From contig CAWEBZ010000011.1 in the NCBI GenBank assembly GCA_963807425.1, forward strand, positions 1 to 64,000: DNA of 64,000 nucleotides, written 5' to 3'. Below, one piece after another: positions 16,948 through 26,226 of this stretch. The stretch's first letter is position 1. Each line of letters begins with the position of its first letter. A program made the translations under genes and the position numbers. The notes under the pieces are model-generated. The model saw only the letters and a list, made by a program, of their open reading frames with translations. It was not told the origin of the DNA and did no database searches. Source of the DNA: VRUE01 sp963807425. Lineage in GTDB: Bacteria > Actinomycetota > Thermoleophilia > Solirubrobacterales > 70-9.

Positions 16948-19214
16948 GTGCGCCGGGTCACCTTCTCGCGGAACTACACGCTCTCCCTCTCTCGCACCTG
17001 CCAGTGCTACTGCAAGTACTGCGCGTTCGCAACTCATCAGGCGCACATTCGCGACCCGGATGAGGTCGAGAAGCTCCTCGACGACGCTCTGAAGCGCAAC
17101 GCCAAGGAGCTCCTAGTCCTGACGGGCGAGCGGCCCGAGGTCAATCCGGTGGTCGCGGCCAAGCTCGCGGAATGGGGCCACGACGACTTCACGTCCTACG
17201 TCGTCTGGTCTTGCGAACGTGCTCTCGAGCGCGGCATGCTGCCCCACACGAACATCGGTGTGCTCGACCGCGACGACCTTGCCCGCCTGCGTGAGGTCAC
17301 AGCCTCACAAGGCCTGATGCTCGAGTCGGTCTCCGAGCGCTTGATGGACACCGTCCACGCCGGCTCTCCGACCAAGCACCCGGCTCAGCGCTTGGCCACC
17401 ATCGAGGCCGCGGGCGAACTCAAGATTCCCTTCACCAGTGGCATCTTGGTCGGCATTGGCGAGACCGAGGAGGAGCAGGTCGCTTCGCTCGAGGCCCTGG
17501 CTCAGCTGCACGAGCGCTACGGCCATCTCCAGGAGGTCATCCTCCAGAACTTCGTTGCCCACCCGCGCTACTACGGCGCGGAAGTAGCCGACATCGCAGA
17601 CGAAGCCGCCCGCGAGCGCTGGAAGACCGACGGGGGCCCCTCCGACGGGAATTCGCGACCCACACGAACGCTGACCCCTTCCTCCGCCTCTCATCGGGGA
17701 GCCCCGGCGGAGGGGCCCCCGTCGGTCACCCCGCCCTGGGCGACCCCGGTCACTGTCGACGACATCAAGCGCTTGATACGGAGAGTGCAAGAGGTTGATG
17801 CCGGATGTGGGGGTGCAGGTGCCGCCGAACCTCTCGGACGCTTGGGGGGAGCTTGTCGAGGCCGGTGCGACGGACCTGGGCGGTCTTTCGGCGAACGGAG
17901 ACCACATTTCTCCTGAGCAGGCTTTCCCAAGCCCCCATCAGGTTCGGAAGGAGCTGGCGCCGAAGGGCTACGCGCTGACCGAGAGGCTCTGCGTCTATCC
18001 GCAGTACATGGACCCTGAGTGGATGGAGCAGGGGGTCCTCGATGTGATCAAGCTGAAGTACTGGAGCTTCATTCCGCGCAGAGGATCGGGGCGTAGAAGC
18101 GAAGAGACGATCGACCCGGGCTTGGCATCCGAAGCAATCGCGAAGGGACGCGATGGAGCGGAGCTGACGGAGGACGAGCTGACCGCGCTCTTTGCCGAGA
18201 TGCGTCCTGAGGTGATCGAGGAGATGCGGGTCGCGGCGGATGAGCTTCGGCAGGAGCTGGCCGGAGACAGGGTGACGTTCGTCGTCAATCGGAACATCAA
18301 CTTCACCAACGTCTGCGTGGTCGGCTGCGCCTTCTGCGGGTTCGGGCAGGGACGGCGCTCGCCGGATGCCTACGAAGTCTCGGAGGAGGAGTTCGCCGAG
18401 CGGATTCGCGAAGCGGTCGAGTTCGGCGCGACCGAGATCTGCATGCAGGGGGGGATCCATCCCGACCTGACGCTGGAGGAGTACGGCAAGTGGCTGCGGC
18501 TGGCGAAGGACGTGGCCCCGCGAGCTGCACCTTCACGCCTACTCGCCGATGGAGGTCCACTACATGTGCGAGCGCTCTGGCAAGGAGCCGGATGAGGTCT
18601 TCGAGTACCTGATCGAGTGCGGGCTGGGCTCGACTCCGGGTACCGCGGCCGAGGTGCTCGACGACGGGGTTCGCCAGCGGATCTCGCCGAACAAGCTGCC
18701 GGCTGAGCGCTGGGTCGAGATCATCGAGGCCTCCCACCGGGCCGGGCTGCGCTCGACCTCGACCGTGATGTTCGGCCACATCGAGGAGCCGCGCGAGCTG
18801 GCCCGCCACATGCGGGTGATCCGGGCTCTGCAGGAGCGCACCGGCGGCATCACCGAGTTCGTCCCGCTCAGCTTCATCCCCTTCAACACGATGCTCGGCC
18901 GCACCCACGGGATCGAGGAGATCTCAGCCGACGAGAACCTCAAGCACACCGCCGCCTTCCGGCTGGCCCTGGGCAAGACGATCCCCAACCTGCAGGCGAG
19001 CTGGGTGAAGATGGGCCTCGACGCTGCCACCGAGGCGCTGCGCTGGGGGGTCAACGACCTCGGCGGCACGCTGATGGAGGAGAACATCTCGCGCATGGCC
19101 GGCTCCCAGCACGGCGTCCGGCTCGAGCCCGAGCAGCTGATCGAGGCGGCGCGCGCGGCCGGCCGCGAGCCGGCTCAGCGCACCACGCTCTACGAGATCG
19201 TCGAGACCTATTGA
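16948..19214 (+). CDS. fbiC: Bifunctional FO synthase (CofG-CofH fusion, two frameshifts, palindromic insert)
   Basis: A radical-SAM enzyme that makes the deazaflavin FO, precursor of coenzyme F420, from tyrosine and a pyrimidine. The CofG half has CQCYCKYCAF (CxxxCxxC, about 21-30) and HTNIGVLDRDDL. The CofH half has CVVGCAFCGFG, ATEICMQGGIHPDL, YSPMEVHYMCERSG and PFNTMLGRTHG, and ends LYEIVETY. Single extra bases near 17793 and 18520 break the frame. Between residues about 226 and 260 an insert encoded by a 103-bp inverted-repeat element replaces the short linker seen in relatives. A TTG at 16939 is an alternative start. Confidence 0.88.
17625..17727. repeat. 103-bp palindromic element inserted in fbiC
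   Basis: Perfect 20-bp inverted repeats GACCGACGGGGGCCCCTCCG (17625-17644) and its complement (17708-17727) enclose a 63-bp centre. The element is read through in frame as a Pro/Ser/Gly-rich peptide of about 34 residues within FbiC. No target-site duplication is obvious. Confidence 0.7.
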
Positions 19215-19239
19215 ACTAGGCGGTATCGTCTGTTTGATC

Positions 19240-20072
19240 GCTTCGCGTTCGTCAGCGGTAAGGGGAGAGTTTCTGGGGATCGCAGCCTTTGCGCTGCTTG
19301 TTCTGCTGCTCGCTACTCGGGGTAGCGGCGCTGCTCAGCCTGCAGCCAGGAGGCGACGACCCTCTGATGCCAAGTGTCGGCCCGAAGTCGGCCCCTGAGG
19401 TCGGCCGTGGGAGATGCGGCGGCAGTCGCCACGGCCGGCGGCCCGCCGAGTCGCGGACGCCGAAGTTGCCCGCCTCGGACGTTCGACGACGATCTCGGTC
19501 GCGCGTGTGGCTGCGCCAGCAGCCCCCCGATCGGCCCGTGCTGGCGTTGTCGCCGGCCAACGTGGTGCTGGCGGCAGCGCCCGGATCGCGGTCGCCGACG
19601 CCGTCCGCCCCCGATCCCTGCGCCCCAACCGGCTCAGCCGGCGCCAGCACCGGCCCCCGCTCCTGCGGCCACGCCCGTTCCTTCCGCGACGCCCGGTTTC
19701 GTCGCTGGCGGCCGGAGGGCCAGGCGGCGGGAACACTGCCGGAACGCCTTCTCCGCGACCCGCCGACCGGTTTGCGAAGGAGGCGAATACGAGATCACGA
19801 TCGTGGCTCTCGCCGGAGAACGACCGAGGAGGATGAGGTCGAGCGTCCTGATCCGGCAGATCGAGAACGACGGCAGCGAAAGCGAGATCGACTCTCAGCG
19901 GCGAACTGGGCGACGTCTACGCAGCCTGATCGAGCTGCTCGAATCCGAAGGGAACTGTGTCGAGGTGGTGGTCGAGCCAGATCGACGACGGCGAATCGAC
20001 GGAAGGCGCCCCCGGAGGTCGCCTTCGGAGCCGGTAGAGGTCGGCGACACGGTGGAGTTCGTCCTGCCCTGA
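19240..20072 (+). pseudogene. Exported Pro/Ala-rich hypothetical protein, frame disrupted
   Basis: The 5' part encodes a hydrophobic signal-like stretch (FLGIAAFALLVLLLATRGSG), the middle is Arg/Pro/Ala-rich in all frames, including PAPAPAPAPAATPVPSATPG near 19640-19700, and the last frame ends CEGGEYEITIVALAGE ... LIELLESEGNCVEVVVEP ... GDTVEFVLP, stop at 20070-20072. At least two single-base shifts are needed to join these. I do not recognise a family, and the true start is unclear. It may be an intact secreted protein damaged only by sequence errors. Confidence 0.35.
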
Positions 20073-20076
20073 GCCG

Positions 20077-21073
20077 ATGCGCGCGATGGTCCTGGAGCAG
20101 CAGCGCGAGCCACTGCGGCTGGCCGAGCTGCCCGACCCGCGAGCCTGGCCCGGCCAGGTGCTCATCTCGGTTGCAGCCTGCGGCGTCTGCCGCACCGACC
20201 TGCACATCGTCGACGGCGAGCTGAGCAAGCCGAAGCTGCCGCTCGTCCTTGGCCACCAGATCGTCGGCACGGTGGCCGAGGCAGGGGAGGGGGCTGAGCG
20301 CTTCGCGACCGGCGAGCGCGTCGGGGTGCCCTGGCTCGGCTGGACCTGCGGCGAGTGCCGCTACTGCCTCAGCGGGCGCGAGAACCTCTGCGACCGCGCC
20401 CGCTTCACCGGCTACGACATCGACGGCGGCTACGCCGAGCTGGCGGTCGCCGACGAGCGCTTCTGCTTCCCGATTCCCGAGGGCTACTCCGGACGAGCAG
20501 GCGGCGCCGCTGCTCTGCGCCGGCTGATCGGCTACCGGGCGCTGCGCCTGGTCGGCGACGCCGAGCGGATCGGCTTCTACGGCTTCGGCGCCTCGGCCCA
20601 CATCCTCTGCCAGATCGCCGTCCACCAGGGCCGGCGCGTCTTCGCCTTCACCCGCGAGGGCGACGAGGAGGGACAGGCGTTCGCCCGCGAGCTCGGCGCC
20701 GAGTGGGCCGGCTCCTCGGACGAGTCGCCGCCCGAGGAGCTCGACGGCGCGATCGTCTTCGCCCCGGTCGGCGCGCTGATGACGCGGCGCTGCGGGCCAG
20801 CGCCAAGGGGGCGCGGATCGTCAGCGCCGGCATCCACATGAGCGACATCCCCGCCTTCCCCTACGAGTAGCTCTGGGGCGAGCGGACGCTGGGCTCGGTC
20901 GCCAACCTGACCCGGCGCGACGGCGAGGAGTTCCTCGCGCTGGCGCCGCAGGTGCCGGTTCGCACCGAGGTCGAGGTCTTCCCGCTGGCCGAGCCAACGA
21001 GGCGCTGGACGCGATTCGCAGCGGGCGCCTGCGCGGTGCCGCGGTGCTCGACGTCGCCGATTCGGTCGACTAG
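20077..21073 (+). CDS. Zinc-dependent alcohol dehydrogenase (frame disrupted)
   Basis: An MDR-family alcohol dehydrogenase of about 330 residues. It has the catalytic zinc motif ACGVCRTDLHI and GHQIVGTV, the structural zinc cysteines GWTCGECRYCLSGRENLC, and a short coenzyme motif GFGASAHI in place of the usual GxGxxG. LLWGERTLGSVANLTRRDGE is typical of AdhP-like single-chain enzymes. Breaks occur near 20490, 20785 and 20990. TAG at 20868-20870 replaces one codon in an otherwise conserved stretch. It overlaps the convergent cofE gene at 21070-21073. Confidence 0.75.
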
Positions 21074-21839
21074 CGGAAGAGATCCTCGGCTCTGGGGCGG
21101 CGGAGGGCTGCGGCGCCGGGGCCGTCGTCGGCGGTGACGTAGCGGCTCGAGGCCGCGGACGACGCGGCGGGGACGCGGCTGTGCCTTGTCGCGGACGAGG
21201 TCGGCTGCGGCTGCGGCCTCGTCGGCGATCGCGATCAGGGTTGCTTCGAGCTCGCGGCCGCTGGCGTCGTGGCGGCCGCGCCAGTCGTCGAGCGGGGCGA
21301 GGCCGGCGCAGCCGATCGCCACCTCGGCCTGCCCGAGCCGCCAGGCGCGGCCGAAGCTGTCGGCGACGATCACGGCGGGGGCAGACTCCCGCTGTCCAGC
21401 GGCTCGCGATCTCGGCGCGGATGCGCCGGGCTGAGCGCATCGGGGTCCTCGGGCAGCAGGCAGACGGTGTCCGTCCTCGGGCAGGTTGGAGCTGTCGATG
21501 CCGGCGTTGGCGCAGACGAAGCCGTGGTGGGTCTCGGTGATCAGCACGCCGCGCTCGGCCCGCAGCACCTCGCGGCTCTCGTCGAGGATCAGCTCGACCA
21601 GGGCCGGCTCCTTGCCGAGCACCGCGGCGAGGCGGCGCGCCTCGGCGCCGGGCATCGACCGAGGAGAGCTGGCGGACTCGGCCCTCGGCCTTGGAGACGA
21701 CCTTCTGCGAGATGACGACGACGTCGCCGTCGATCAGCTCGGCCTGCTCGGCGATCAGCTCGCCGAGCGCGCGCTCCCTCGCTCGATCTCGGGCAGGCCG
21801 GCGATCGGCGAGGACTCGCAGTTCGCCAGCTGCGCTCAT
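21070..21839 (-). CDS. cofE: F420-0:gamma-glutamyl ligase CofE/FbiB-N (frame disrupted)
   Basis: Adds gamma-linked glutamates to F420-0 with GTP. Recognisable segments are LGELIAEQAELIDGDVVVIS, QKVVSKAEGR, ITETHHGFVCANAGIDSSN, IVADSFGRAWRLGQ and GCAGLAPLDDWRG. Several single-base shifts break the frame (near 21790, 21680, 21470, 21395 and 21160). The C-terminus ends LRRPRAEDLFR at TAG 21070-21072. There is no nitroreductase domain, so it corresponds to stand-alone CofE. Its ATG overlaps the cofC stop (ATGA). Confidence 0.82.
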
Positions 21840-22486
21840 ATGCCCAGCGCCTTCGCCGTGCGCTTCGCCCGTGCCTGCGGTCGCGCCTCCAGCTCGCGGG
21901 TCAGGGCGACGACGTCGGCCGGGGTGTCGAGGTCGAGCGCCAGCGAGGGCAGCTCCTCGACCGCGAAGGGGATGCCTGCCTCGCGGGCGGCGGCGACGTG
22001 GCGGGCGCAGCTGCCCTCGCCGAAGGCGGGCCGGATCGCGTCCGGGGGCGCCAGGGCCAGGGCGTTGGTGCCGGTGCCGTGGCGGTCGGGGACGATCGCG
22101 ACGTAGCGCTCGGGCAGCCCGGTGAGCAGGCGGTCGAGCTCGCGCGGGTCGAGCAGCGGGCAGTCGCCGGGGAGCAGCACGACGCAGCTCGGCGCCGATG
22201 CTCTTCGGCCCGGGCGATCCCGGCCAGGGCCGCACCGGAGTGGCCGCCCTCGTGCGGGGTCGGGGAGCACCTCGGCGCCGCTCGCGGCGACGGCCAGCTC
22301 TGCCGCCCGCGGCTCGCCGGTGACGACGATCGTGCGCTCGATCGAGCGGGCCGCACCGATCGCCTCCAGCACGTCCTCCAGCATCGCCGCGACCAGAGCT
22401 TCGCGCCGCTCGTCGTCGATGCCCGGGGCGAGCCGCTGCTTCGCCGCGCCGAAGCGCTTCACCGGGAGGACGGCGGTCGCTTTCAA
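21836..22486 (-). CDS. cofC: 2-phospho-L-lactate/PEP guanylyltransferase CofC/FbiD
   Basis: A nucleotidyltransferase of about 216 residues that activates phosphoenolpyruvate or 2-phospholactate with GTP for F420 synthesis. The N-terminal signature LPVKRFGAAKQRLAPG (about 7-22) and LLPGDCPLLDPRELD (about 102-116), with the metal-binding Asp, are clear; VPDRHGTGTNALAL follows. Translation starts at TTG 22486, whose second base begins the TGA stop of cofD. Two compensating shifts around 22190-22260 garble about 20 residues. Confidence 0.85.
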   Translation of the reverse strand: MKATAVLPVKRFGAAKQRLAPGIDDERREALVAAMLEDVLEAIGAARSIERTIVVTGEPRAAELAVAASGAEVLPDPARGRPLRCGPGRDRPGRRASAPSCVVLLPGDCPLLDPRELDRLLTGLPERYVAIVPDRHGTGTNALALAPPDAIRPAFGEGSCARHVAAAREAGIPFAVEELPSLALDLDTPADVVALTRELEARPQARAKRTAKALGI

Positions 22487-23417
22487 CCTGCGGTTCGAGC
22501 GAGGCTAGCGGCGTAGTCGAGGACGATGCGCGCCACGCGGGCGCGGCCGGCGGCGCCCTCCATCAGGGTCGGCGCGGCGAGGGTCGGGATCTCCGCGGGT
22601 GGCGGGTCGGGGTCGCCCTCGTCGACGACCATCGCGTCGATCAGGCCCGTGTAGAGCGAGGCGACGCCGGCCGCGGTCGAGGGGCGGCCGAGGGCCTGCA
22701 TGAAGCGCTCGGTCGGGCCCTTGACGACCTTGCCGGCGACGAAGGGGCTGACCGCGACGACCGGCGCGCCGACGCCGGCGATCGCCTCGCGCATGCCGGG
22801 CACGGCGAGGATCGGGCCGATGCTGATCACCGGGTTGGAGGGGCCGATCACGATCGCCTCGGCCCAGCGCAGCGCCTCCAGCACCTCGGCGCTCGGCTCG
22901 GCCGCCTCGATCCCCTCGAGCTCGACGCCGTGGACCTCGGGCTCGCCGCGGTCGACGATCAGGTACTCCTGCAGGCCGCGCACGCCGGCCGCGGTCAGCA
23001 CCTTGGTCCGCACCGGCGCCTCGCACATCGGCAGCACCTTCGCCTCGACCCCGAGCGCGCGGGCGATCTGCGCCTGGGCGTCGGTGAGGCTGCCGCCCTC
23101 CTCGAGGAACTGGCGCCGGTAGAGGCAGGCGGCGAGGTCGCGGTCGGAGAGGCCGAACCAGCTCGGGGCGCCGAGCTTGCGTCAGCCGCTCGAAGACGGT
23201 GAAGGCTGTCGTCGCGCAGGCCCCAGCCGCGCTCCTCGTCGATTTCGCCGCTGAGCCAGTAGGTGACGAGGTCGGGGTCGGGGGAGACGTGGACGCCGAG
23301 CGTCTCGATGTCGTCGCCGGTGTTGGCGATCACCGCGAGGTCGGAGCCGATCTCCTCCTGCATCCCGGCGGCGAGCTTGGCGCCGCCGGTGCCGCCGGCG
23401 AGCAGGGCGACCCTCAT
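22483..23417 (-). CDS. cofD: 2-phospho-L-lactate transferase CofD/FbiA (frame disrupted)
   Basis: Transfers the phospho-carboxylate moiety onto FO to form (dehydro-)F420-0. The N-terminus MRVALLAGGTGGAKLAAGM binds nucleotide, followed by VIANTGDDIETLGVHVSPD, the FO-binding segment WGLRDDS and the C-terminal IVIGPSNPVISIGPILAVPG and VSPFVAGKVVKGPTERFM. Two extra bases (near 23210 and 23185) shift the frame between residues about 70 and 85. It begins 6 bp after npdG and overlaps cofC, so it is in one operon. Confidence 0.87.
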
Positions 23418-23423
23418 CGCGCG

Positions 23424-24117
23424 CTACGCCCAGTGGTCGCCGTCGGGAAGGCCGGTGAGCTGGATGCCGGCGTGGGCCTTGTAGCGGACGTTGACCGAGA
23501 TCAGCAGCGGCGTCAGCTGCTCGACGATCCGCGCCATCTCCAGCGGGCCGGCGTTGACCGCGCGCAGGCCCGGGATCAGCTCGATCAGCCGCGCCACCCG
23601 CGCCTTGTCGGCCTTGCGGTCGCCGCAGACGAGCACGTCCTCGCCCAGCTCGGCCTCGGCGTCGGCGAGGGTCGGCGCGCCGACCGTGTGCAGGGCGGCG
23701 ACGACGGTGACGCCCTCGGGGACCATCTCCTGCGCCTGCTGGGCGGCGGAGCCCTGCCAGACGCCGAGCGAGCGGGTCGCCTTGCCGCTGACCGCGGCGG
23801 CGAGCGGGACCGTGCAGTCGACCAGGATCTGGCCCGGCTGCAGCGCCTCGCGCAGGTTGTTGAGGTTCTCCGACTGGGTGCGGAAGGGGACGGTGAGGAA
23901 GACGATCTCGGCGCGCCGGGCGGCCTCCTCGTTGAGCAGGCCCTCGACCTCGGCGCCGGGCACCGCCTCGCGCAGCTTCGCCGCCGCTTCCTCGGCGCGC
24001 TCGGCCGAGCGCGAGCCGATCGCGATCGGCGCCCCCGCCTTCGCCCAGCGCAGCGCCAGGCCGGCGCCGAGGGCGCCGGTGCCGCCGACGATCGGGATGG
24101 TGGGCGAGCTCGGCCAC
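23424..24117 (-). CDS. npdG: NADPH:F420 oxidoreductase (one frameshift)
   Basis: A small Rossmann-fold enzyme of about 230 residues that exchanges hydride between NADPH and F420. The N-terminus IPIVGGTGALGAGLALRWA is the dinucleotide-binding motif and IGSRS follows its second strand, as in NADPH-specific Fno/NpdG. VPFRTQSENLNNLREALQ and VVAALHTVGAPTLAD are family-typical. One extra base near 24098 separates the GTG start from the rest. It is the first gene of the npdG-cofD-cofC-cofE operon. Confidence 0.85.
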
Positions 24118-24145
24118 GGGCGCGCCAGTCTATGCTGCTCGCCCG

Positions 24146-24882
24146 ATGAGACTGGAGGGACGAAAGGCTCTGGTGACCGGCGGCGCCAGCGGGATCGGCG
24201 CCGCGATCGCCGCCCGGCTCGCCGCCGAGGGCGCCGAGGTCTGGGTCGGCGACATCGACGTCGAGGGCGCCGAGCGGGTCGCCGGCGAGGTCAGCGGGCC
24301 ACGCGCTCGAGCTCGACGTCACCGACCTCGAGTCCGCCCAGGCCGCGGTCGAGGCGACCGGCACGCTCGACATCCTCGTCAACAACGCCGGCACCGACGA
24401 GTTCGGCTTCTTCACCTACACGACGCCCGAGCAGTGGCAGCGGGTGCTCGCGATCAACCTCGGCGGCGTGCTCAACTGCACCCACGCGGCGCTGCCGGCG
24501 ATGCAGCAGGCGAAATACGGCCGCATCCTCAGCATCTCCTCGGAGGCGGGCCGGGTCGGCTCCAAGGGCTCGGCCGTCTACTCGGCCGCCAAGGGCGGCA
24601 TCGTCGCCTTCATGAAGGCGATCGCCCGCGAGAACGCCCGCTACGGGATCACCGCCAACTCGATCGCCCCCGGCCCGATCGAGACGCCGCTGCTGATGGG
24701 CGCCAAGGAGTTCGGCGAGATCGGCGAGAAGGTGATCGAGACGATGAAGTCGCGCGACCCAGATGGGCCGCCTCGGCCAGCCCGACGAGGTCGCCGCCGC
24801 GGCCGCCTTCCTCGTCTCCGACGACGCCACCTACGTCACCGGCGAGACCCTGGGCGTCAGCGGCGGCCTGGGCATGGTCTGA
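24146..24882 (+). CDS. Short-chain dehydrogenase/reductase (two frameshifts)
   Basis: A classical SDR of about 245 residues: TGGASGIGAAIA (about 11-22) for NAD(P), NNAG (about 83), catalytic Ser and YSAAKGG (Tyr-x-x-x-Lys), ANSIAPGPIETP, and the C-terminal YVTGETLGVSGGLGMV. D-I-D after strand two points to NAD(H). Single extra bases near 24303 and 24757 break the frame. It overlaps the next gene by TGATG and starts a catabolic operon. It could be a 3-hydroxyacyl-CoA or related dehydrogenase. Confidence 0.82.
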
Positions 24883-25271
24883 TGGGCGAGTCGGCGCAGG
24901 GGCTCGTCCCCGGGATCGAGCGCAGCGACGAGTTCACGGTCGCGCCGCCGCTGGTCACCGACGTCGGCGGCACGATCGGCACCGGCGTGCTCTCGACCCC
25001 GGGCATGATCGGGATGATGGAGGGCAGCGCCTCGGTGCTCGCCTACGAGCACCTGCCCGAGGGTCAGGCGACGGTCGGCTTCGAGGTCTGCGTCAAGCAC
25101 GTGGCGGCGGCCGCCGAGGGGGCGACCTGCCGGACGCGCGCCACCCTGCGCGAGGTCGTCGACGGGCGCAAGCTCCGCTTCGACGTCGAGGTGACCGAAG
25201 GCGAGCGCACGATCGGCGTCGGCACCCACGAGCGGCGCGTGGTCGGCCAGGCCGGTCCGCCGACCGCGTAG
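24882..25271 (+). CDS. Hotdog-fold thioesterase (FlK-like)
   Basis: A 129-residue hotdog protein. The opening VAPPLVTDVGGTIGTGVLSTPGMIGMMEGSA resembles FlK-type acyl-CoA thioesterases, in which a Thr/Glu/His triad acts; candidates are T in STPG, E in MMEGSA and H in VKHVAAAAEG. The ATG overlaps the SDR stop, so it is co-translated. The substrate is not known, but an acyl-CoA of the surrounding pathway is likely. Confidence 0.75.
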   Translation: MGESAQGLVPGIERSDEFTVAPPLVTDVGGTIGTGVLSTPGMIGMMEGSASVLAYEHLPEGQATVGFEVCVKHVAAAAEGATCRTRATLREVVDGRKLRFDVEVTEGERTIGVGTHERRVVGQAGPPTA

Positions 25272-25282
25272 CCTCGATCTCG

Positions 25283-26216
25283 ATGAGCCCGCTGCCGAGC
25301 AACGTCCGCATCCGCGAGGTCGGGCCTCGCGACGGCTTCCAGAACGAGCCGGAGACGATCCCGACCGCGGAGAAGATCCGGCTGATCGACATGCTCTCGG
25401 CGACCGGGCTGAAGCGGATCGAGGTGACCTCGTTCGTGCGGCCCGACGTGATCCCGCAGCTCGCCGACGCCGAGCAGGTGCTGGCCGGGGTGCAGCGGCG
25501 CGAGGGCGTCGCCTTCTCGGTCCTGATCCCGAACGAGCGCGGGCTGGAGCGGGCGCTGGCGCTGCGCGAGCGCTTCGACGAGATCAACGTCTTCGTCTCC
25601 GCCTCGGAGACCCACAACCGCAAGAACGTCAACCGCTCGATCGAGGAGTCGCTGGCCGGGCTGGAGCGGACGCTGGCCGGCGCCCGCGAGGCAGGGCTGC
25701 GCTGCGAGGGCGTGATCTCGACCTCCTTCGGCTGTCCCTACGAGGGCGAGGTGCCGCCGGAGCGGGTCTTCGAGATCGCCGAGCGGCTGGCCGCCGCCGG
25801 CTGCGCCGAGGTCGGCTTCGGCGACACGACCGGGATGGCCAACCCGCGCCAGGTCGGCGAGTTCTTCGCCGCCGCCCGCGAGCGGCTCGGCGGGGTCGAG
25901 CTGACCGCCCACTTCCACAACACCCGCGGCCAGGGCCTCGCCAACGTGCTGGCGGCGCTGGAGCAGGGGGTCGACTCCTTCGAGTCGAGCTTCGGCGAGC
26001 TCGGCGGCTGCCCGGTGCCGCCGGGCGCGACCGGCAACATCTCCAGCGAGGACCTGGTCTCGATGCTGCACGAGATGGGGGTCGAGACCGGGGTCGACCT
26101 GCCGCGCGCTGGTCGAGGCTTCGCGCGCCGCGCAGGAGGTGCTCGGCCGCCCGCTCGGGCGCGCACGTGCTTGCGCGCCGGCCCGGTCGACTGGCATCGG
26201 CGGCCAGTCCGAATAG
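25283..26216 (+). CDS. Hydroxymethylglutaryl-CoA lyase
   Basis: A DRE-TIM metallolyase of about 305 residues. Motifs: REVGPRDGFQNEP (about 9-21, catalytic Arg and Asp), VTSFVRPDVIPQLADAE, HFHNTRGQGLAN (His-x-His metal site) and ELGGCPVPPGATGN with the catalytic Cys. The enzyme cleaves HMG-CoA to acetyl-CoA and acetoacetate in leucine breakdown. One extra base near 26110 alters the last 30 or so residues; the stop is taken at 26214-26216. It lies between the thioesterase and a carboxylase beta-subunit gene. Confidence 0.85.
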
Positions 26217-26226
26217 GCTCTCGGCC

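Noticed and set aside
17625..17727. Intein or intron in fbiC
   Set aside because: The insert is only 103 bp with no splicing blocks; perfect terminal inverted repeats fit a palindromic element better.
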